Source: Pelargonium cotyledonis (lineage: Eukaryota > Streptophyta > Magnoliopsida > Geraniales > Geraniaceae). Taken from it: 37,457 nt of DNA. Shown here piece by piece: positions 1 to 9,459 of the stretch (position 1 is the first letter of the stretch; each line of letters begins with the position of its first letter). The notes below the pieces were generated by a model that did no database searches, was not told where the DNA came from, and saw only the letters and a list, made by a program, of their open reading frames with translations. A program made the translations under genes and the position numbers. The stretch lies in the NCBI GenBank assembly GCA_036897625.1, contig JAYMTA010000144.1, positions 1 to 37,457 on the forward strand. Reading direction: 5' to 3'.

Positions 1-114
1 GCTCGGGCAAAGGAGCGGTCGGCGATGGAGCAACCACCGGCGAGATCTACTCCGGTCGTGGCTCTGCTCCGTCGTGCTCGCTGCTCACCTTCGGCTTCTG
101 AGATCCGCTCAATG
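1..114 (+). other. GC-rich edge segment, open reading frame at window start
   Basis: The first 110 bases are much richer in GC than the following kilobase. They read open from the left edge through an ATG at 25 (MEQPPARSTPVVALLRRARC...) to a stop near 157. No family is recognised. It could be the end of an exon or of a transposable element that lies mostly outside the window. The abrupt change to AT-rich DNA at about 120 favours a fragment rather than a whole gene. Confidence 0.2.
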
Positions 115-479
115 GAGTTTATTTGGGGGTTCAAATCTGTATTAGATTTTTTTGTTTGATATTTGATTATTTGGTTTAAAATTTTGTTTAATTTGGGTTT
201 GATGATTTGTTAGATTTAGAATTTTTAGGTTAAATGAGTGTTTTTTTTTTAAATTGTGAAACACCAAAAATCAAGAATAATTGAAAAACAAAATCTCAAA
301 TTTTGGGAAAAAGTTGCAGATTCTGGCAAAAATAGTAAATCCCGGCAACTGTTGAATTATCCGGCGCTGGAATCTTCAATGGATATGAATTGGTACAGAA
401 GGGTAAAATGGGTATTTAGACAAATTATTTAGTCATGTGTCATCCATATGACGAGAGAGTGTGTGTTTTAGTTAGATTT

Positions 480-597
480 AATTGATGGAATAGTACTTTG
501 CCAAGTATTAGGGGGCTGAGTGTCAAGTTTGAAAGTTCTAGAGAGCTAGGTGTCATAAGTGACAAGTACATATAAGCTAATTGTAATTTCCCCTTAG
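480..597. repeat. possible terminus of a Mutator-type or other TIR element
   Basis: This stretch carries repeated phrases of the kind 'ctgagtgtcaagtttgaaag' and 'ctaggtgtcataagtgacaag' and ends in taattgtaatttcccc. Wordings like this are often seen at the ends of non-autonomous plant Mutator-like elements. The partner end was not found and may lie left of the window. The rest of 600-1100 is AT-rich sequence with nothing else recognisable. Confidence 0.25.
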
Positions 598-1103
598 TTT
601 AATTTACAAAAAATAAATATTAATGCCATGAAACTCTAATGACTACAAATTATTCAAAACTTAAAAAAATAGTCAAAGTTAATATAAATAAAATAACAAA
701 CTCTTTCATAATAAAAATAAGGAATAAACAAAAACAAAAGATCAAATTAATTTTTTGTTTTTAAAATATTATTGGAATTTTTTTTATTTATTTGAAGTTC
801 AAAATATAACTAATTTTTAACTCTGTTAATACATTAACTCAAAAACTACAACTCATTATCAAAATATTAGTCAATAACATGATTGTAGGGTTTACAAATT
901 TATCCTAAACACCTTCAAAACTTAAGATTAAAAATCTCAATTAAAAAAAAGATCTTTCATTTCATTAAGATGTGAGATAAGGATGATTCAACAACTTTTC
1001 AAATTAAGAAAAGAAAAAGAAAAAAAAAAGGAAATAGAAAAAGAATTTACAAAATGCTACCATCTCCTCTGTTTTTCTCCGGTCATCACTCGCCGGAATA
1101 TTC

Positions 1104-3973
1104 TCAAAACTCAAAAGATTCTTCAATCCGCGACTCCAGCCGGTGCATTCTAACCGCACTCACACTCTTTCTCGCCGCCATGATCTCACTGAGAGACATC
1201 ATCTTCTTCGGCTCCGGCCTCTGTTTCGGGGCGCTATTGGACCTCAATTTCGCCATGAAAGATTGCGTGCTCGACATGTAATTGGGGTAATTGGAGTAGT
1301 CTTTGAAATACCCGTCTCCACACACGCTCTTCGCTGGTGTCGCCGGAGCAATTCGGGCCAACCGGGGAGTGCTGTGGGCGGTGGAGAATTTGAGCTCGTC
1401 TCCGATGAAGCTCCACTCGAAATCTTTAAAAGACAGAGGAGACGACATTGGATGGTCCTCTAGATTTTTGAATCTGCGAGATCTCGATTTGGGTCTGCAC
1501 GAGTCCATCTCGACTATTTTCGGGCTCTCTTCGAAGAGATTGTAGGTCGATTCGTACGAATTGGACAGTCTCTTGCTGTGAAACTCGATTCTTGATTCGT
1601 CTGATCTCTTTTCCTGAATGTTCAAGAAACAGAGCAATAAGAGAAATGTACTATATAAAGTTTCAAAAAACAGAGCAATAAGTGAAATGTATGTACAAAT
1701 GTACAATAAAACAGAGCAATAAGTTTAATGCATGTACAAATGTACAATGAAACAGAGCAATAAGAGAAATGTATGTTGAAATGTACAATAAAGTTTCAAG
1801 AAACAGAACAATAAGAGAAATGTAATTTAATGTTTCAAGAAACAGAGAAATAAGAGAATGTAATTTCAATTCAAGAGATGTACGAAGAACCTTCGAGAAG
1901 CAAAGCAATAAGAGAAAGGTACGATGAAAATTTAATAATCCGAGCTTTACGAGAAATACGAGAAACGTACAATGAAATATCAAGAAACAGAGCAATGAGT
2001 GAAATGCACCATAAAATTTCAAGAAACAGAGCAATTGGTAACTTGAATTAGTTCTTACAAGTGATTTCCGAATTCGAAATTCGGGATGCGATCGATTTTC
2101 TTTGTTGAACGAGCGACGAGACCTTTGTAATTTGATTGCAGCTTGTGCTCTGAGAAGAGCTTCCATGCTTGAGAGAGCTGCAGAGGCTCTTTTCCGGACA
2201 AGAAAGCCCCTAACCAAAGCTTGTAGCTTAACCAAACCTCTCAAGGCTCTAAGGGCCTTTCGGGCCTGTCATTGCACAACCGAGTCTCAACCAATAACTC
2301 TTTATTCGTTTCATTTACCGACTGAAGAATCTAATTGTTCAACAAGTCAAAATGGCATTTTGATTTAAATTTTGAATCAAGAAACAGAGCTTCTTTCAAA
2401 TTTTAAAAGATGGGTTTTAGGTAAAAAAAAAAGATGGATAAAGTCAATTGGAACTTATATAGACAAAATGGCCAAAACAACACAAATGTAGAGTTTCATT
2501 ATAGTACTCCTTCCGTCACAAAATGAGTGTCTTATATGTCTAAATTTTTTGTCTCAAAATGAGTGTCTTATTTCTATTTTTATGTTACTATATAATTATT
2601 CTTTCCATATTACCCTTATCACTTATGCACATGAGCAAATCTGTACATGGGGTGCACATAGAGTGTAGATAAAAAAAATAGAGATTATATTAAAAATACA
2701 CTTAATTATTTTATAATTCTTAATTTTTACCAAAAAAAAATAGAAACAAAACACACATTTTAAAACGAGTGAATAAAATATTTTGAAAGTGCTTTTTGGC
2801 TTTTGAGAAGAGACAAAAAAGCAAAAATTAAGGAAAGTACTTCAATTTGATACACTATACCAAGAATCAGAAGACAGAGCTAGAACAGGGGAATAATGAA
2901 TAATCAGATTTTTTTTTATTAATTTATCCGTTTTAAAATGAGTGTTTTGTTTGTTTAAAATTTTTGTTTCAAAATGAGTATCTTGTTTTTATTTTTATGC
3001 TATTATATTAGTGTTATTTCTATATTACACTTATCATTTATGCAAATAGGCAAATCTGCACATGGGATGCACATGAAGTGTAGGTGAAAAAAGTGAGGGT
3101 TATATTAGAAACACACTAAATTATCTTGTGATTCTTAATTTTTGCAAAAAAAATAAAAATAGAACCCTCATTTTAAGACGGAGGGAGTATAAAAAAAATA
3201 TTTTAAAGCTTATGAAAGTAGAGAAGAAACTGAAAAGAGTACAAATTAAGAAAAGTACTTACAAACTTCAAAATCAAAACCACTAATCATAAGTATTGGA
3301 ACATAATACAAAGAATCTGGAAACTGGTCAAAAACAACATTTTTTATTACATCAAAAGATGAATTTCAAATACAAGGAATCTGAACATTGTTTCCATGTT
3401 CTTGCTCAGTCTTCAGATTCCTTGTATTTTGCTCTGTTTTCAGATTTGTTGATCTGAAAACAGAGCAACTAAAGAAAAAAAAAATCAGATTTTCAATGAC
3501 CCAAAGATCAAAAACCAAAATCCACTTACCAAAAAGCCTCTAAAAACACTCTGAATCCTCAGAACAGCCAATCTCTCTCTCCCACCATTGAACAAAGTCC
3601 CTCTCCCATTGCTGGTAAGCCTCACCACCGCCACGGCGGCCTGAGCCGCCGCCACCGCAGCATCAGCTGCCAACGCAGTGGCCCCGGGCCCCCCCCCCCC
3701 CGCGGCATCGGCTGCCCCCGCGGTGGCGGCGGCCACCGCAATTGCGTGCTTGCTCTGCTCTTCCTTAGACTCAGAAATATAAGATCTGTGCCAAGAAAGC
3801 TCATTGAAGTCATGGTCCAGAGGAATCTGGCCACCACAATCCTTCCCTGGCTTGGCAAAGCTCCATCTCTTCCTCTCTTTCCGGTCATGACTAGCCGTTA
3901 AATTTGAATTCTCTTGATCCTTCTCTTTCTTCAGACCCAAGAGTCCTCTGAACCACCTACCAGCTCTCCCCAT
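1104..3973 (-). CDS. IQD: IQ67-domain (IQD) calmodulin-binding scaffold protein, 3 exons
   Basis: Exons read on the minus strand are 3973-3530, 2265-2059 and 1613-1104. All junctions are GT..AG in phase 0 and give 386 aa. The start MGRAGRWFRGLLGLKK is the usual basic IQD N-terminus, so the ATG at 3973 was chosen. An Ala-rich helix (HAIAVAAATA..., about 76-116) precedes the IQ67 domain, which spans the first intron at the position conserved in the family: IQSVFRGFLARKALRALR (about 140-157) and LVKLQALVRGFLVRK (159-173). Later come PKIVEMDSCRPKSRSRR (248-264), the STPR block (298-301) and a DUF4005-like motif YMSSTQSFMAKLRSNSAPKQ (329-348). IQD proteins bind calmodulin and act as scaffolds on microtubules, the plasma membrane or in the nucleus. 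The sequence looks closest to the IQD25/26 group (from memory). Odd points: a GGGGP insert encoded by 13 consecutive C on the plus strand (3689-3701), and repeat-filled introns. Confidence 0.93.
1621..2040. repeat. intronic minisatellite, about 41-bp unit, about 9 degenerate copies
   Basis: Almost all of the second intron of the IQD gene consists of variants of CAAGAAACAGAGCAATAAG followed by AGAAATGTACAATGAAATTT. The core ACAGAGC recurs at 1629, 1670, 1711 and 1752, an exact 41-bp spacing. Degenerate copies follow near 1803, 1843 and 1903, and good copies at 1987 and 2026. The array stops at the splice sites, so neither flanking exon carries it. Confidence 0.85.
2507..2774. mobile_element. 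Stowaway-like MITE (Tc1/mariner), copy A, in IQD intron 1
   Basis: The left end CTCCTTCCGTCACAAAATGAG follows a TA dinucleotide and matches the standard plant Stowaway terminus (CTCCCTCCGTCCCAAAAT). A second subterminal copy, TCAAAATGAGTGTCTTAT, follows. The right end is a decayed inverse copy, cattttaaaacgagtgaat. It has the same interior as copy B at 2921-3187 (shared CACATGGGGTGCACAT-type block) but has diverged, so both insertions are old. It is about 268 bp and non-coding. Confidence 0.8.
2921..3187. mobile_element. Stowaway-like MITE, copy B, same family and orientation as copy A
   Basis: The right end cattttaagacggagggag followed by TA is a well-kept Stowaway inverse terminus. The left end is worn (atttatccgttttaaaatgag). 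The interior matches copy A in order: TTTTATGCTATTATA, ACTTATCATTTATGCA, GCACATGGGATGCACATG, GATTCTTAATTTTT. Copies A and B lie head to tail about 150 bp apart inside the first intron of the IQD gene. This suggests either two insertions into a hotspot or a local duplication. Confidence 0.82.
3368..3429. repeat. perfect 18-bp inverted repeat (hairpin A) in IQD intron 1
   Basis: AAATACAAGGAATCTGAA at 3368-3385 and its exact complement TTCAGATTCCTTGTATTT at 3412-3429 are separated by a 26-base loop. The right arm directly abuts hairpin B. The pair lies about 100 bp downstream of the first 5' splice site in the transcribed direction, so it would fold in the pre-mRNA. Confidence 0.85.
3429..3468. 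repeat. perfect 17-bp inverted repeat (hairpin B) built from the ACAGAGC motif
   Basis: TTGCTCTGTTTTCAGAT at 3429-3445 and its exact complement ATCTGAAAACAGAGCAA at 3452-3468 are separated by the 6-base loop TTGTTG. Both arms contain the motif dispersed elsewhere in this gene. The hairpin starts about 60 bases after the 5' splice site of intron 1 on the sense (minus) strand. Confidence 0.88.
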
Positions 3974-5290
3974 TTTCTCTAAATAGAGTGCAAAACAGAG
4001 TGAGAAAACAGAGCAAGTAGACAAGAAAGAAACAGAGACTTAATAAAAATGGGTCAAAAACAGAGAAAAAGGAGAGAGACCCAACAATCCCATTTTAGAA
4101 ATGAGAAATGGGTTTTATTAGGATTGAGAAAGAGATAAAGAGAAACAAACAAAAATGCGTTCTTGAGAAGAAAAAAATATGAAGAAGAAAGGGTCTCTGC
4201 AAGATCTTTAGAATCTTTACAGGTTGCAAGTAGAGAAGTGATGAGAACAGAGCAACTGAGTAAGAGAACCAGAAAAATACTATAAAAGCTTCAAAATTAA
4301 ATTAAAAATTGCCCATTTTTTGGATTTAAATTTTTTAAAAAAAAATTAACTGACAAAGCCTCGTGAAGAACTGCATTAGAGGACAAAAAGATGTTACAGA
4401 AAGACAGAGAAAAAACCCAAATTTAAAACAATTGAATATTTTTAAACTTGAAAATCAAAACTCACCAACAAAGAAGATGGAACCAAAATTTCACACAACC
4501 CATTATATAAAAATTGAAAATAACACAAACCCATCTTCTCGAATTCAAAAAAGTTCAGATTTTTATCTTCAAAAACCATGATTTCAATTTTCTCTCTCTA
4601 CCCAGATTCTCAATTTTCTCACTCTAACTTTCTGGAGCAATGCAAGATACCATTCCCCGAAAAAAAAATCCTTCTTGCTATTTTCTCCAACTTTTCAATT
4701 CAAAAAAGTGCGAATCTTCAACAAAAAGCTCAACCATAAAATGCAATTTCAATTTTCTCTCTCTAACTTTCTAGAGCAATGTAGCATACAATAACACTTA
4801 AAAAACAGAGCAACCCAAAATATTGAACTTTTCTGCTATTTTCTCCAACTGCCAAATTTCAGTTAAAACCTACAAAATAATCACAACCATAATGTAATTT
4901 CTTTAAAAATGTAAGATACAAAACCACTTACAATTATAAAACAGAGCAAAAATAAAAATCAAATCTTTATTGCTATTTTCTCCAACTCAGTCCTTGCTCT
5001 GTTTCTCGATCTGCAAAACCTTTTGAAAAAGCACAGAACTGATAGCATTTACAGGCACTACAGATTCTGGGTTCGCAGAGCAGCCAGTAAAGAAGAAGCT
5101 AAAAGGGTATGGTTTTAATAGTCCCAAAAACAGAGCCAAAAAGAGTGCGATTTGGACGAGAGAGAGAGAAAATCGGATAAATAATTTCCAGGATTGTGGA
5201 GAGAATCTGCCATTAATTGTGCATCAAATCTCTCTCTGTGAGTTTGGCTCTGCTGCGAAAAGGATGTGATGGAGAAGATAGAGATCTGTG
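3974..5290 (-). other. probable long 5' leader of the IQD gene, with degenerate repeats
   Basis: Between the IQD start codon and the candidate TATA box lies 1.3 kb without a convincing coding frame. It carries many ACAGAGC copies and three copies of gctattttctccaac (about 4676, 4837 and 4972), with related blocks such as aattttctctctctaactttct. A possible 3' splice site (TTTAG on the sense strand, about 3979) lies a few bases before the ATG, so a leader intron is likely. Its donor could not be fixed by eye. Confidence 0.45.
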
Positions 5291-5310
5291 ACAATGACTA
5301 TTGATTGCTT

Positions 5311-5318
5311 TATTTATA
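5311..5318 (-). promoter_or_regulatory. candidate TATA box of the IQD gene
   Basis: On the minus strand the sequence reads AAGCTTATAAATAAAGC. TATAAATA is a good plant TATA element. Transcription would start about 30 bases on, near 5285, just before a pyrimidine-rich stretch typical of plant leaders. It is inferred from sequence and position only. Confidence 0.45.
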
Positions 5319-5537
5319 AGCTTGAGAGGCAGAGCATTGGAATTTATATCTCATAAGTTTTTTGATGCCCGTGTTTATTTGTGATTGCGGGTTGTGTTCA
5401 TTTTTGTGTTTGGTTAATGGGTTGAGTTGCATATTAAAAATGAAATTTGATTATGAACGTGTTGATATGATACGGTCTAACACGCTTATATAATTTAGCT
5501 TAGAGTTATTGTAAATTTTAACTTGCATTTGAGTAGA

Positions 5538-5878
5538 GGAAAAAGTTTCAATTTGGTTCATCAACTTTAATATTTTAGTCTAATTTGATCCTTGAAAGTT
5601 TTTTAACCAAAAATAGTCCTTGATTGCTCTAATCTGGTTCCTAAATTTTCACATAATGACCTAATTTGGTCCCTAAATTTTTGATATAAGCTCTAATGGT
5701 AAGGACCATTTTAAGTCAATATGTGAATGTTCCTGGACCATTTCGGGTCAAAACAAAGTTAATGGACCAAATTGGGGCCAAACACAAAAGTTCAGAGACT
5801 ATTTTTGATTAAAAAAAAGTTCATAAACCAAATTGGGACCGAACATCAAAGTTCTGGAACCAAATTGGGACATTTTCC
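5538..5878. mobile_element. Mutator-type MITE with long terminal inverted repeats
   Basis: The left arm begins GGAAAAAGTTTCAATTTGG and the right arm, complemented, begins GGAAAATGTCCCAATTTGG. The similarity continues inward through further AATTTGGTCC blocks. The arms are flanked by TTGAGTAGA (5529-5537) and TTTAGTAAA (5879-5887), a 9-bp duplication matching at 7 of 9 positions. Nine-base duplications are the mark of the Mutator superfamily. No coding capacity; about 341 bp. Confidence 0.65.
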
Positions 5879-5887
5879 TTTAGTAAA

Positions 5888-7504
5888 TGAGTTGAAGTTA
5901 GAGCTGTCAATTTATGTTGTAACATGATACACGACACGAGAATAGCGTGTTTGAGCTCACACATTTTGTAAATCGTATCGTTAGGCTTTCGTTACATGCA
6001 CACATAGTTAATTAGTTGTGTTGCGGCGCGCTCAACAATACGCTTAATAGTATATTTGTAAATTACTCGTGAAAACGTGTGGTGTGGTGTAGTGTCGTGT
6101 CGAACGTATCGTGCAACATATGTTGGGGTCGTGTTTGTGTTAAATCTTATCGTGATTGCACAATCTATTTGGTTACTATATCGAACTAGTCATGCTCAAC
6201 TATTCGAGAATACTACTGAACTTGTTATGTACATGTTCTGAAACACGTAGTCAACATTGAGCGCCTCAAATAAAAGACACACATGAATTGTCAGTTGATA
6301 TTAACAATATATAGCCCGGTCTTTTGATCTATTAAATTTATTGATGAATACTATATAATATGACTCGTTTAGCTAAATGAGATAAATAAGCTTGACCCAA
6401 ATTTAATTATGTTGAATTTTAGTTTACCTAAAATCCTGTCATTAATTATTACCAATAGCCTATATTATATTTATTTCAATTATTGTAATATAAAATAGGT
6501 AAAATGTATATCAGTTGCAATTTGAGAAGTCAATGAGATGATGACACCTCATTTAAAATACTTATACCCACCCAAGTGAATTTGTGGGAGCAGAGCGATC
6601 CGTCCGGATCCATAATTTTAAATAAGGTGTCATCACCTTATTAGTTTAACTGATATATATTAAACCCATATAAAATATACCACAATTATAACTTGTTCAA
6701 AATATTACACACAAATAAAAATTGCCGTATGAATTGTTGCATCATCTTGTATGCAAAATCTGTGTGAGATGCCATATATTTTAACTAATTAATATTGTAT
6801 TATTTCTTTATTGTGAAAAAGTGGAAGAAAAATATATACTAGTAGTTGTGAGTATAGATAAGTATGGGTGATTAATGGATAATTTGTTTTTAAAATAGTA
6901 ATTAATTATGCTTAATTTATTATCAAAAAAATATTTTATTTTTTAAAATTTGAATTTGAAGATCATGAGGGCACATTTGAATTTTGAAATGGCTTAATCA
7001 TGGGATGGAAGTTGATGGGAAGGTGAGTAATTAATAAGAATGAATGAATGATTCAACCCAATCATTAAAAAAAAACACACATTTAATTTATAATAAAAAA
7101 ATGGGGGATGAATTTTTTTTATTTTTTTGTTTGATAACGATAAAAAATGTTATTGATTCAGCTAATTCTCATGCTATAATTACCTATGGACACATCATGA
7201 CAAAACATAAAGTTTAAAATTTCAGTTTTTAAATATTCAATTTAAATTTGAGTTTGTAGAGTAATATATGTGGTACTAAATATTGAAGCCATCTAGTGAT
7301 TTCATTAAAAGATTGTTTCTAATGATACTCGCCTTTTTATTTGTTGTTTTTGCTTGTTTTCGTCTATATGTTTTGCATAATTATATTTTTAGAGAAATAC
7401 AGTTACAAGTATTTGGTGAAATAACTCGTTCCATACAATTAACTTGTGCACGAGATACTGCTAAAGACGTTTTATTGGTATAATGGGAAAAAAAATCAGA
7501 AATC
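5888..7504. other. intergenic, AT-rich
   Basis: Apart from the MITE at 6507-6656, nothing convincing is seen. The stretch 5900-6160 has several near repeats of tcgtgtc and cgtgttg-like words, and the rest is A/T-rich. A 66-codon open stretch at 7283-7483 has no recognisable family and codon use like non-coding DNA, so it is not called. Confidence 0.6.
6507..6656. mobile_element. unclassified MITE, copy 1 (TATATCAGTT family)
   Basis: The left arm TATATCAGTT...GATGATGACACCTCATTTAA pairs with a right arm which, complemented, reads TATATCAGTT...GGTGATGACACCTTATTTAA. The centre holds CAAGTGAATTTGTGGGAGC and GTCCGGATCCATAATTTT. A second copy lies at 33544-33696. It is about 150 bp and non-coding. 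Target-site duplication is unclear because the ends sit in TA-rich DNA. Confidence 0.75.
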
Positions 7505-7676
7505 TACGAATGTGTTCCTACAATGTGTCGAAGTATTAGAGACAATTGCAAAAACTATGTTGAAGATAAAATATTGTGAGGCAACCCAATCTTACCGGTT
7601 GTCCCACTAGTATAATAACATATGATAATTCAATATGTTGCACAATTGACACTAGTTATAAAGTCGTTATTTTCGC
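7505..7676. repeat. left copy of a 170-bp direct repeat flanking the DUF295 pseudogene
   Basis: Starts TACGAATGTGTTCCTACAAT and ends AAAGTCGTTATTTTCGC. The same text with scattered substitutions and small indels recurs at 9284-9459 in the same orientation. The right copy runs into the 5' part of the pseudogene reading frame. The two copies frame about 1.6 kb, suggesting unequal duplication or insertion between the copies. Confidence 0.85.
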
Positions 7677-8407
7677 ACTTACCTTGTTTGATCGAAGCAC
7701 CATCAATTGATTTCTCATTTGTTTCTTGGAGCAAGATCCTAATTTGGTTTAGTCTAACTTACTTCGGCTGTAGTGTGTTCGATTGCTTCATTTTATTGTT
7801 ATACTTTTTTGAGTTCATCAATAAAAAGTACTGTTTGCTTATATAAAAAAGAAAAAAATAGTAAGTTGGGATTTGTGATATTAATATGTTGATAATAGCT
7901 TTTGGCATGCTAATTTACGAAGGCTATATGATTCAACAAAACATACTGTCTTATGACAACAATGGTTCGTTTTGATGAGAACTGAAATTCGTTATACTAC
8001 TTGTTGACATAATTTGAGTTTTTTTTTCGATTTAGTTATGATATAAATATGACCCTAATTTATATGCAAGAGGTGCAAGTTGTGGATTTGTATGAAAAAT
8101 GTGAGTTATGTACAAGTTATCTTATAACATGATCCGATAGCATTTTCAAGAGCATTCCATACATCTACAAATTTAGTAAATATTCAAACTGATAAGTGAT
8201 TGAGTAACTGATATAGTAAATATTCATCGAAGCTCGACCATTCCTTCGTTTTCATTAAAAATATATATAATTGGTGACGAGTCACAAAACCCAAATCAAA
8301 CAAACTCATATCAAATTTTACTCCAAATCAAAAGATTAAGCTAATAACTAAACGACGCAATTGATATATAAAGTGGCAACTGAATTCACATGGGATACCT
8401 TAACATT
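7677..8407. other. intergenic, AT-rich
   Basis: No coding region, RNA gene or clear repeat was recognised between the left direct repeat and the pseudogene. The segment 7680-7850 is T-rich, with a 74-codon open stretch of no recognisable family. Confidence 0.5.
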
Positions 8408-8414
8408 GCCAAAT

Positions 8415-9366
8415 CTAAAAATTAGGATTAGGAAGTATCCATAAAGAAAGAAAATGCAAACGTTGGCAACTACTTCGACAATGATTGGAGATAAAACGAT
8501 AACTGTTAATGGATTCATCCTCAATGTTGAAAACCACCATCACATCCAAGGGAACAGTACACGATTTGTCACCACCGTAGTAAATGCAATTTGGCCTTAA
8601 TTCCGGATAATCAGCAACAGGAACACAGAACGCACAATTTTGACCCACAAATAATGCAGAGTTTTCTTCTCCTAATGACTTGACATATTCCCATTTGTGT
8701 TGATCAAATCTCAGCCTGAATACAAAAAACTGAAGGAATCTACTCCATCTATGTCTTCGTTAAAAAGTATATTTACCAACAAGAGATTCCCCGAAGAAGA
8801 ATGCACCAGATAGGTATTTCTCGGTAGCCATTGATTTGATCTCAAACTATCATGATATCGATTGCATCCTGGGTCGATATCAACTTCTAAATGAAGCGTT
8901 TTTCGAGGCTCGAGGGAGTTAGAATCCCATTTCCATGCATCGAGATAGTGACCGTCAACTACATAAAAGCATTTGTTAGCGTTTGAATACTCTATGTTCT
9001 CGCTAAAGGAACATGTAGGGACCTCAACTTGTGTCCAATACTTTTGCCCAATCTTCTAAAAGTGGAGAACGTCGTTGCCTTGCGCCAACATTACAGTGTA
9101 GTTGGGATCCGAGGGAACTGACGACATGGCAAATCGAGGACAAAAACAAGACTCCTTGAAAATGCAGCTTCATCGTCTGAATCTAAGTCAAAGTTCACCA
9201 TCTGCATCTCCTCCCAATACATATATTTCCTAATGAGACGATCAGACCAAATGCAGGATTTGGAAACAAAGCCGGCGAAAATGTACGAATGTGTTCCTAC
9301 AATGTGACGAAGTATTAGAGACGGTTGCAAAAACCATGTTGAAGATAAAATATTACGAGGCAACAC
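8415..9366 (-). pseudogene. DUF295 (KIB1-4 beta-propeller, F-box family) pseudogene
   Basis: Minus-strand frames give, in order, FCPRFAMSSVPSDPNYTVML, KIGQKYWTQVEVPTCSFSEN, NKCFYVVDGHYLDAWKWDSN, NTYLVHSSSGNLLLVNILF, FDQHKWEYVKSLGEENSALF and DYPELRPNCIYYGGD. This is the order and wording of DUF295 proteins, usually C-terminal to an F-box in SCF-type ubiquitin ligase adaptors. The frame is broken by an in-frame TAG near 9055 (after VLHF) and a one-base shift near 8716 (around DSFSF/VFRLRF). No F-box-encoding part is visible, because upstream the frame runs into the direct repeat at 9284-9459. DUF295 genes are numerous in plants and often decay. It could conceivably be expressed as a fragment, but it cannot make a full protein. 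Confidence 0.8.
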
Positions 9367-9459
9367 ATCTTACAAGTCGTCCCACTAATATAATAACATA
9401 TGATAATTCAATATGTTGCACAATTTGACACTAGCTAGTTATAAAGTCGTTATTTTCGC
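9284..9459. repeat. right copy of the 170-bp direct repeat
   Basis: Matches 7505-7676 along its length; an extra TAGC (CTAGCTAGTTATA against CTAGTTATA) is one of the differences. It overlaps the upstream end of the DUF295 pseudogene frame, so part of what reads as protein there (NILSSTWFLQPSLILRHIVG) is translated repeat rather than DUF295 sequence. Confidence 0.85.

Larger units (their letters stand above)
1629..5136. repeat. dispersed ACAGAGC / GCTCTGT motif across the IQD introns and leader
   Basis: The exact 7-mer ACAGAGC occurs at 1629, 1670, 1711, 1752, 1987, 2026, 2384, 2874, 3460, 4008, 4247, 4805, 4941 and 5130, and its complement at 3431 and 4996. Most copies lie in the longer context AAACAGAGCAA. 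That is 16 copies in about 3.5 kb, against less than one expected by chance. All fall in introns, 5' leader or flank; none is in an IQD exon. On the IQD sense strand most copies read TTGCTCTGTTT. Confidence 0.8.

Noticed and set aside
1143-1463. Open frames on the plus strand opposite the last IQD exon
   Set aside because: They are antisense shadows of a well-supported exon and show no family resemblance.
1621-2040. Regularly spaced repeats that could suggest a CRISPR array
   Set aside because: Units are contiguous and degenerate without unique spacers, inside a plant intron; this is a minisatellite.
7283-7846. Two open stretches of 66 and 74 codons
   Set aside because: T-rich, no recognisable domain, no splice or promoter context; consistent with chance in AT-rich DNA.
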